37,702 nucleotides of DNA from DASZPL01 sp035550315 (lineage in GTDB: Bacteria; Actinomycetota; Actinomycetes; JAFAQI01), in the NCBI GenBank assembly GCA_035550315.1, contig DASZPL010000045.1, positions 1-37,702 on the forward strand, read 5' to 3'. Of the stretch, positions 32,633-37,702 are shown in pieces (the first letter of the stretch is position 1; each line of letters opens with the position of its first letter). The notes under the pieces were generated by a model. The model did not search any database and was not told the DNA's origin. It worked only from the letters and a program-made list of their open reading frames with translations. The translations under genes and the position numbers were made by a program.

Positions 32633-33646
32633 TTGCGCCGAGCAACCGGGTGGGCAGCGCTGCTCGCAATTCTGAGCACCCTCGCCGTCGTTGCCGTCGG
32701 TCGCGCGCCCGCCGCGGCCCGCACGACCTTCACCCGCGGTTTCGACATCTCGTGGCCGCAGTGCCGAGGGGTCAGCGCGCACCACGTGCCGGCGCAGCCG
32801 CCGGAGTTCATGATCCTCGGCTTGACCGACGGCGCGGGGCACACCGTCAACCCGTGCCTCGGCTCGCAGCTGGCGTGGGCGCGGGCCAATCACGTCAAGG
32901 TCGGCGGCTACCTGGTGCCGTCGTACCCGACGGCGCCGCAGCTGCGGGCGCAGCGGGCGCATTGCGGCGACCTGACCTGCCGACTTCGCGGCGATGGTGC
33001 GCAGCAAGCGCGCGACGCACTCGCCACGATGCGGGCCAACCGTCTCAACGCCCCCATGGTGTGGGTCGACGTGGAGTTCCGCCACGTGCAGTCATGGTCA
33101 GGCCACCGGATGCGCAACCGGCACGTGCTGGAGGGCGTGGTGCGGGCGTTGCGGCATGCACACAAGCGCTTCGGGGTCTACTCGACGTCGTACATGTGGG
33201 AGCACATCACTGGTGGTTACCGGCTCGACGTGCCGAACTGGCTGCCCAGCGGCAATGGCCGGCCGGCCAGCGCGAAGCGGATGTGCGGCATGACAGCGAC
33301 CGGCGGCCGGACCTGGCTGGTGCAATACACCCGCTCGCTCGACCAGGACCTGACCTGCCCGGTGCTCGACCCGGTCCGCGGACACCACAGCCGGCTGTGG
33401 AACTTCCGGAACACGGTCGTGACGCTGTGGTCGCACGGGCCGGCGGTCCGGCTCGTGCAGCACGTGCTGCATTTGGCGGTCAACGGCACCTTCGGGCTGC
33501 TGACCCGGCTCGGGGTGCGGCAGTGGCAGCACCAGAAGCATCTGCCGGTGACCGGCACGATCCGGCGCCGCGACTGGCGGGCGATGGGCGCGTTCCGCCG
33601 GGTCGGTGGGCACGGCTTCCTGCTGAGCCGGATCGTCACGCGCTGA
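32633..33646 (+). CDS. Secreted GH25-like protein with peptidoglycan-binding domain
   Basis: This encodes 337 aa from TTG 32633. This start follows GGGGGAG closely and gives a clean signal peptide (RRATGWAALLAILSTLAVVAVG, cleavage near APAAA). The mature protein opens with GFDISWPQC and contains MVWVDVEF, a Asp-x-Glu arrangement like the GH25 lysozyme barrel, then FGVYSTSYMWEHITGG. The C-terminal 70 residues form a PG_binding_1 repeat (AVRLVQHVLHLAVNG, GVRQWQHQKHLPVTG). It may bind or cut cell-wall glycan; activity is not certain because the family also has non-catalytic members. The upstream gap holds no second promoter I can assign. Confidence 0.8.
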   Translation: MRRATGWAALLAILSTLAVVAVGRAPAAARTTFTRGFDISWPQCRGVSAHHVPAQPPEFMILGLTDGAGHTVNPCLGSQLAWARANHVKVGGYLVPSYPTAPQLRAQRAHCGDLTCRLRGDGAQQARDALATMRANRLNAPMVWVDVEFRHVQSWSGHRMRNRHVLEGVVRALRHAHKRFGVYSTSYMWEHITGGYRLDVPNWLPSGNGRPASAKRMCGMTATGGRTWLVQYTRSLDQDLTCPVLDPVRGHHSRLWNFRNTVVTLWSHGPAVRLVQHVLHLAVNGTFGLLTRLGVRQWQHQKHLPVTGTIRRRDWRAMGAFRRVGGHGFLLSRIVTR

Positions 33647-33674
33647 GCGCGACCGCCTTGCGGCGGTGACTGCG

Positions 33675-33749
33675 CGGTCCCGACGGGATTTGAACCCGCG
33701 ACCTCCGCCTTGACAGGGCGGCGAGCACTCCAGACTGCTCCACGGGACC
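33675..33749 (-). tRNA. tRNA-Asp (GTC)
   Basis: On the minus strand: acceptor GGTCCCG with CGGGACC, D-stem GAGC/GCTC, anticodon stem CCGCC/GGCGG around CTGTCAA (anticodon GTC), T-stem GCGGG/CCCGT and discriminator G. No CCA is encoded. It lies 13 nt downstream of tRNA-Glu and is probably cotranscribed with it. Confidence 0.95.
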
Positions 33750-33762
33750 TCGGCTGAGGCCG

Positions 33763-33835
33763 TGCCCCCAACGGGATTCGAACCCGTGCTACCGCCTTGA
33801 AAGGGCGGCGTCCTAGGCCTCTAGACGATGAGGGC
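33763..33835 (-). tRNA. tRNA-Glu (TTC)
   Basis: On the minus strand: acceptor GCCCTCA with TGGGGGC (one G·U pair), anticodon stem CCGCC/GGCGG around CTTTCAA (anticodon TTC), T-loop TTCGAAT and discriminator A. No CCA is encoded. It is the first gene of the Glu-Asp pair. Confidence 0.95.
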
Positions 33836-33900
33836 AATCCCTCGGCGTCCGCCGTCGGGGACCGCGCCAGTCTAGGGGACGATCGGAGGGGGAGGTACCG

Positions 33901-34650
33901 ATGACGGTTGACGAGGTCCGCTACGAGCGGCGGGGTACGGCGGCGGTGGTCACCATCGACCGCCAGCACCGGCGCAACGCGATCGACGGCCGAACCGCCG
34001 AGGCGCTGGTCGAATGCCTCGACCGGTTCGAGGCCGACGACGACGCCCGGGTCATGGTGCTGACGGGCGCGGGCGAGGCGTTCTGCGCCGGCGCCGACCT
34101 GACCGCCCTCGACAGCCTCACGCCGCGAGTACTGGCCGGGGAGTCGCCGCTCGGCTTCACCCGCAGGGTCGCGGCCAAGCCGACGGTCGCCGCGATCGAC
34201 GGCTGGGCAGTCGCGGGCGGTCTCGAGCTGGCGGTCTGGTGCGACCTGCGGATCGCGTCGCCGCGCGCCAAGCTCGGCTGCCTCGAGCGGCGGTTCGGCG
34301 TCCCGCTGATCGACGGGGGCACCTGGCGGTTGCCGCGGATCGTCGGCTTCGGCCGGGCGCTCGACCTAATCCTCACCGGCCGGCTGGTCGACGCCGACGA
34401 AGCGAAGGCGATCGGGTTGGTCACCGCCGTCGTTGGGGACCCGCTCGACTACGCGCTCGCCCTGGCCGAGCAGCTTGCGGTGTACCCGCAGGAGACCATG
34501 CTGTCGGACCGGGCGTCGGTCTATGACGGCTACGGGTTAAGCCGGGACGACGCGTTGGCGCTCGAGGCGAGGTACGGCCGCGCCGTGCTGCGCGTCGGTG
34601 CACAAGGCGCGGCCAGGTTTGCTGCCGGCGAAGGCCGGGGCGGTCGCTAG
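33901..34650 (+). CDS. Enoyl-CoA hydratase/isomerase family protein
   Basis: This encodes 249 aa from ATG 33901 with GGAGG at 33890-33894. It belongs to the crotonase fold family, acting on acyl-CoA thioesters, usually hydrating enoyl-CoA in β-oxidation. Seen are VVTIDRQHRRNAIDG, the first oxyanion segment GEAFCAGADLTAL, and the second AIDGWAVAGGLELAVWCDLRIAS. The catalytic-Glu region is KLGCLERRFGVPLIDGG, where one catalytic-type Glu (LERRFG) is visible and the second position appears to be Asp. Exact substrate and reaction (hydration, isomerisation or hydrolysis) cannot be fixed. It is divergent from the tRNA genes and alone in its transcription unit. Confidence 0.92.
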   Translation: MTVDEVRYERRGTAAVVTIDRQHRRNAIDGRTAEALVECLDRFEADDDARVMVLTGAGEAFCAGADLTALDSLTPRVLAGESPLGFTRRVAAKPTVAAIDGWAVAGGLELAVWCDLRIASPRAKLGCLERRFGVPLIDGGTWRLPRIVGFGRALDLILTGRLVDADEAKAIGLVTAVVGDPLDYALALAEQLAVYPQETMLSDRASVYDGYGLSRDDALALEARYGRAVLRVGAQGAARFAAGEGRGGR

Positions 34651-34846
34651 GGCCATCCGAAAAGGATCGGGATTTCGGTCGGTTTTCGCGCAAAGAAACC
34701 GTTTCCCTGACAGCCGGGCATGGCGTCCATCACACTGCGTCAACCGGCCTAGACACGGTAGCGACGGCCACATACCGTTGCTTTGCGGGGGGATATGCCC
34801 ACGTGGTGCTGCGCCACGCGACGACTGAAATTTGCGGGTGGGAGTC

Positions 34847-35071
34847 ATGACGGTTTCAAGCGGTTCAGGGGGCGGGGGCACCCTGGTGGGATCGGTCGTC
34901 GCCGCCGGGGGGATGGGCGGCGTTGGCGCCGGCTCGGCGGGTGACGCGTTGCCGTTCACCGGTGCCGACCATGTCGTATTGCTCGTGGTGCTCGGCGTAG
35001 TCATGATTGTCGTCGGCCTCCTGATTGTTGGGCTGAGCAGGCGACATGGACCGTCACACAGCCGCACTTAG
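34847..35071 (+). CDS. LPXTG-like mini-protein (LPFTG anchor)
   Basis: This encodes 74 aa from ATG 34847, with GGGTGGGAG just upstream. It has a Gly/Ser/Ala-rich N-terminal half, then LPFTG at about residues 39-43, a hydrophobic segment VVLLVVLGVVMIVVGLLIVG and the basic tail SRRHGPSHSRT. That order is a cell-wall sorting signal for sortase. No convincing N-terminal signal peptide is seen and no sortase lies in the window, so it may remain a membrane protein. Its last 26 bp overlap the glycosyltransferase start, so the two are probably expressed together. The 196 bp upstream hold a short inverted repeat (CGGTTT/AAACCG, 34680-34701) but no recognised riboswitch. Confidence 0.72.
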   Translation: MTVSSGSGGGGTLVGSVVAAGGMGGVGAGSAGDALPFTGADHVVLLVVLGVVMIVVGLLIVGLSRRHGPSHSRT

Positions 35072-36881
35072 CCCCGCGCTCGTTGACCAGCCGGCGCGAC
35101 CGGCTGACGCCACCCGCGAACGCCGTTTCAAGGCGGCGCCGCGTTTCCTTGTCCCCGTACTGAGTTTGCGGGACGAGGCCGTCGTCCGATTGCTCAGTTT
35201 GCTGTGGGTCCTCGCGTCCTGCGGCTTTTGGGTGTGGTGGCTCAGTCCTCGTCGCGGACCGTGGAGCGTCGAGGGTGGCATCGCGACCGCCTGCTTTGTT
35301 TGGCTGTTCGTGCTGGGCGGTTACTTCCTGTTCTTTGCCTGTCGCATGACTCGGCCGAACCCCGAGCTGCCGATTCCACGGCTGCGGGTCGCGATGATCG
35401 CGACCAAGGCGCCGTCCGAACCGTGGGCGGTCGTCGAGCGAACGTTGCGGGGGATGCTCGATCAGGACTTTCCTTATTCGTACGACGTCTGGCTCGCCAC
35501 GGAGGTGCCCACCGGGAAAGCGATCCACTGGTGCCGCGGTCACGGCGTAAATGTCTCGACCCGAGATGGTGTCGCCGAATACCACCGCGACACATGGCCG
35601 CGTCGGACGAAATGCAAAGAGGGCAACCTCGCCTATTTCTACGACCATTACGGCTACGACCGGTACGACGTCGTCGCCCAGCTGGACGCCGACCACGTGC
35701 CGGCGCGTGACTACCTGCAGCACATGGTCCGGCCGTTCGCCGATCCGAACGTCGGCTACGTTGCCGCGCCAAGCATCTGCGATGCGAACGCCGACAAGGG
35801 CTGGACCGTGCGCGGCCGGTTGTACAAGGAGTCAACGATGCACGGCCCCGTGCAGGCCGGCTGCAACGCGGGCTGGGCGCCGGTGTGCATCGGCTCGCAC
35901 TACGCCGTGCGCACGCAGGCGCTGCGCGACGTCGGTGGGCTCGGGCCAGACCTGGCGGAGGACTACTCGACGACGCTGTGGCTGCAGTCGGGCGGTTGGG
36001 ACGGTGTCTTCGCGATCGACGCCGAGGCGCACGGCGACGGTCCGGAGACGTTCGAGGCGATGCTCACGCAGGAGTATCAGTGGGCGCGCAGCCTGGGCAC
36101 CATCCTGACCCGCTGGGTGCCGTCGAAGCTGCCGTCCATCGCGTTTCGCGCCCGGGTCCGGTTGCTCTTCGCGGTGGTCTTCTACCTGCTGCAGGGGCTA
36201 ATGCTGGTGGCAGCGACGTCGCTGCCGACGATCGGCGTCATCACCGGTCACACCTGGGGTAGCGGCAGTGTGCTCAATTGGTATTTGCACATCTGGCCGT
36301 GCTCGCTGGCCCTGACGTTGTGCTTCGCCTGGCTTCGCAATCGAGGTGTGCTGCGGCCCAGCCGGGCGCGCTTGTGGTCGGCCGACGTCGTGCTGTTCCA
36401 ACTGGTGCGGTGGCCGTGGACGACCTGGGGCTTCTTCCGGGGGATGTGGGAAGGGCGGCGCCGACCGGCGAAGCGGTTCAAGGTGACGCCGAAGCGCGGC
36501 GCTGCGGTCGCGGCACCGCTGCAACTCTCACTAGTGCTGCCGCCGTTGCTGCTGGCGGTGTTGCCGACCGTCGGGCTGCTGGTCAGCGGCCGGCCGACGA
36601 GGACGCTGGGACTGTTCGTCGTGGTGTGCGTGCAGATTGCGACGTACCTCGCGACGGCCGCCGCTGTGGTGGGACTGCACATCGTGAACGACCGGCGCAA
36701 GCAATCTCGGCTGGCCCGCAGCCACGTGCCGTACGGCCGGCACGCCCTCCGCCACGCGACGAACTACCGGCTGACCTGGGCGGGCGGCGGCGCCGCGGCG
36801 GCGCTGGTTGGCTCGGTCAGCGCGGCGCTGATCATCACGATGGCGTGGCGGATCGCCACGTTCCATCTCGCGTTCAGCTGA
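35046..36881 (+). CDS. Membrane-bound processive glycosyltransferase, family 2 (cellulose-synthase-like)
   Basis: This encodes 611 aa from ATG 35046. Two N-terminal membrane helices (about 45-66 and 75-98) precede a cytosolic GT-A domain. That domain carries KCKEGNLAYFYD, the metal site AQLDADHVP (Asp214, Asp216), the base-type motif AEDYS (Glu305-Asp306) and QEYQW (342-346), a variant of the QxxRW motif of processive synthases. About six further helices follow (about 365 to 603). Such enzymes polymerise and export a polysaccharide using a nucleotide sugar. The sugar is unknown. The nearest neighbours, an LPFTG mini-protein and a collagen-like protein, point to a cell-surface role. Confidence 0.9.
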   Translation: MDRHTAALSPALVDQPARPADATRERRFKAAPRFLVPVLSLRDEAVVRLLSLLWVLASCGFWVWWLSPRRGPWSVEGGIATACFVWLFVLGGYFLFFACRMTRPNPELPIPRLRVAMIATKAPSEPWAVVERTLRGMLDQDFPYSYDVWLATEVPTGKAIHWCRGHGVNVSTRDGVAEYHRDTWPRRTKCKEGNLAYFYDHYGYDRYDVVAQLDADHVPARDYLQHMVRPFADPNVGYVAAPSICDANADKGWTVRGRLYKESTMHGPVQAGCNAGWAPVCIGSHYAVRTQALRDVGGLGPDLAEDYSTTLWLQSGGWDGVFAIDAEAHGDGPETFEAMLTQEYQWARSLGTILTRWVPSKLPSIAFRARVRLLFAVVFYLLQGLMLVAATSLPTIGVITGHTWGSGSVLNWYLHIWPCSLALTLCFAWLRNRGVLRPSRARLWSADVVLFQLVRWPWTTWGFFRGMWEGRRRPAKRFKVTPKRGAAVAAPLQLSLVLPPLLLAVLPTVGLLVSGRPTRTLGLFVVVCVQIATYLATAAAVVGLHIVNDRRKQSRLARSHVPYGRHALRHATNYRLTWAGGGAAAALVGSVSAALIITMAWRIATFHLAFS

Positions 36882-36892
36882 CCGATGGTGGG

Positions 36893-37702
36893 TCAGCTGC
36901 TGTGGAAGCAGACCACGTAGATCGTTGCGGTCGAACTGCCGTTGCCGTTGGCGAACAGGAATGACCAACCAGTCGGCCCGGTTGACGCTGACCCGCCGAC
37001 CGGGTGGTCCTGCGACTCGGTGAACAGCATGCCTCCACCCAAGGTGTAGCCGCCGCTGATCGCAGTGTCGCCGGTCGTGCATGACACCGACGCAGCGCCT
37101 GTGGTGCTGATCAATGCCGTCTTGACGTAGTAGTTGCCGTTGGGCCCGGTTGGACCGGTGACGCCGGTCGCCCCCGTGGCACCCGCCGTACCCGTCGCCC
37201 CCGTCGGGCCGGTGACCCCGGCGCCGGTTGCGCCGGTGGGGCCGGTCGCACCAGTGGCTCCGTCGGTGCCGTTGGTTCCGTTGGTGCCCGTGGCTCCGGT
37301 CGCGCCTGTTGGGCCGGTGGGGCCGGTCGGACCGGTGACGCCGGTCATGCCGATCAGTCCGGTGTCGCCGGTGGCCCCCGTCGCGCCGGTTGGACCAGTC
37401 GGGCCAGTCGGGCCAGTCGGGCCAGTCGGGCCAGTCGGGCCAGTCGGACCCGTAGCTCCGGTCATGCCCACTGGTCCGGTGTCGCCGGTCGCACCCGTGG
37501 CTCCGGTCACGCCCGTCGCCCCGGTCGGACCGGTGGCTCCAGTAACGCCATCGGTTCCGTTCGTGCCGGTCGCGCCCGTGGCCCCGGTCGCTCCAGTCAC
37601 GCCGTTCGTGCCGGTAGCGCCAGTCGTGCCGGTAGCGCCAGTCGCCCCGGTGGGCCCCGTGGCTCCGGTCATGCCCGCTGGGCCAGTGGCTCCGGTCGCG
37701 CC
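36893..37702 (-). CDS. Collagen-like repeat protein (N-terminus beyond the window)
   Basis: A frame open at the right edge runs leftward to a stop at 36893, giving at least 270 residues. About 180 residues are Gly-x-y triplets, mostly GPT, GAT, GVT, GTN and GDT, that is a Thr-rich collagen-like rod. The C-terminal about 85 residues (NGNYYVKTALISTTGAAS to YVVCFHSS) form a compact β domain with two Cys. An ATG at 37672 exists, but the repeats continue upstream of it through the edge, so the true start lies outside. Such proteins are usually exported and form stalks or adhesins. It is convergent with the glycosyltransferase, 11 bp apart. Confidence 0.88.
   Translation of the reverse strand, partial: GATGATGPAGMTGATGPTGATGATGTTGATGTNGVTGATGATGATGTNGTDGVTGATGPTGATGVTGATGATGDTGPVGMTGATGPTGPTGPTGPTGPTGPTGPTGATGATGDTGLIGMTGVTGPTGPTGPTGATGATGTNGTNGTDGATGATGPTGATGAGVTGPTGATGTAGATGATGVTGPTGPNGNYYVKTALISTTGAASVSCTTGDTAISGGYTLGGGMLFTESQDHPVGGSASTGPTGWSFLFANGNGSSTATIYVVCFHSS
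37392..37454 (-). repeat. 9-bp tandem repeats in the collagen-like gene
   Basis: Five identical copies of GGGCCAGTC occupy 37401-37445, flanked by diverged units GGACCAGTC and GGACCCGTA. Each copy encodes one Gly-Pro-Thr triplet on the minus strand. Exact identity over 45 bp indicates recent slippage and likely length variation between strains. Confidence 0.85.

Noticed and set aside
33640..33900. Phage or integrative-element attachment site at the tRNA genes
   Set aside because: No integrase gene and no repeated tRNA 3' end were seen next to tRNA-Asp or tRNA-Glu.
34651..34846. Possible riboswitch (c-di-GMP or c-di-AMP) in the leader of the LPFTG gene
   Set aside because: I could not match the conserved core of either class; only a short CGGTTT/AAACCG hairpin is visible.
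37140..37702. Possible CRISPR-like regular repeats
   Set aside because: The 9-bp units are in frame and encode Gly-x-y triplets without spacers; this is a collagen-like coding repeat.

Overview
This 37.7 kb window is chromosomal DNA from a high-GC actinobacterium. The evidence is strong G/C third-position bias, many GTG and TTG starts, a BldC homologue, DUF3151 and DUF3073 proteins, a mycothiol-type (MDMPI) enzyme fold, a 13E12-type DUF222/HNH gene and an actinobacterial LexA box. The genus cannot be fixed from the sequence. No rRNA, complete insertion sequence, CRISPR array or secondary-metabolite cluster was seen, and no gene-free stretch exceeds about 300 bp.

Left part (1-5.2 kb): a possible transposase tail at the edge, an unknown Cys-containing protein, an SDR oxidoreductase, a DedA-type membrane protein divergent from class II fructose-bisphosphate aldolase, a secreted L,D-transpeptidase and a DUF3151 protein. 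The DedA/fba/DUF3151/purA neighbourhood resembles that of mycobacteria.

Purine core (5.2-20.2 kb): purA, a GNAT acetyltransferase, then purD-purB-purC-purS-purQ-purL and an MDMPI/SCP2-fold protein, tightly packed on the plus strand with several GTGA/TGATG start-stop overlaps. An accessory insert follows (14.6-17.4 kb): a truncated glyoxalase-fold gene, an SRPBCC protein, a secreted DUF4097 protein and an HNH/DUF222 gene on the minus strand. That last gene has a perfect LexA (SOS) box next to a well-formed promoter. purF and purM resume afterwards. Together these enzymes cover most steps from PRPP to SAICAR plus both steps to AMP (PurA, PurB); purN, purH and purE/K are not here.

Development and metabolism block (20.2-24.5 kb): DUF3073, a Leu/Val-type amino-acid dehydrogenase, a conserved unknown protein, bldC with a strong terminator, a 52-aa hydrophobic protein with a second terminator, and an AlaA-type aminotransferase whose mRNA looks leaderless. 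The order purM-DUF3073-vdh-unknown-bldC is that of Streptomyces.

Right part (24.5-37.7 kb): a class III adenylyl cyclase apparently coupled to an OatA-like acyltransferase; a Cys-rich small protein divergent from a TetR regulator with an operator-like repeat; a MarR regulator coupled to a ClC-CBS-TrkA_C chloride transporter or channel; a tRNA Glu-Asp / Phe set split by two plus-strand genes (an esterase-like hydrolase and a GH25-like secreted protein); an enoyl-CoA hydratase; and a surface-oriented end with an LPFTG mini-protein overlapping a processive family-2 glycosyltransferase, facing a collagen-like Gly-X-Thr repeat protein that runs off the window.
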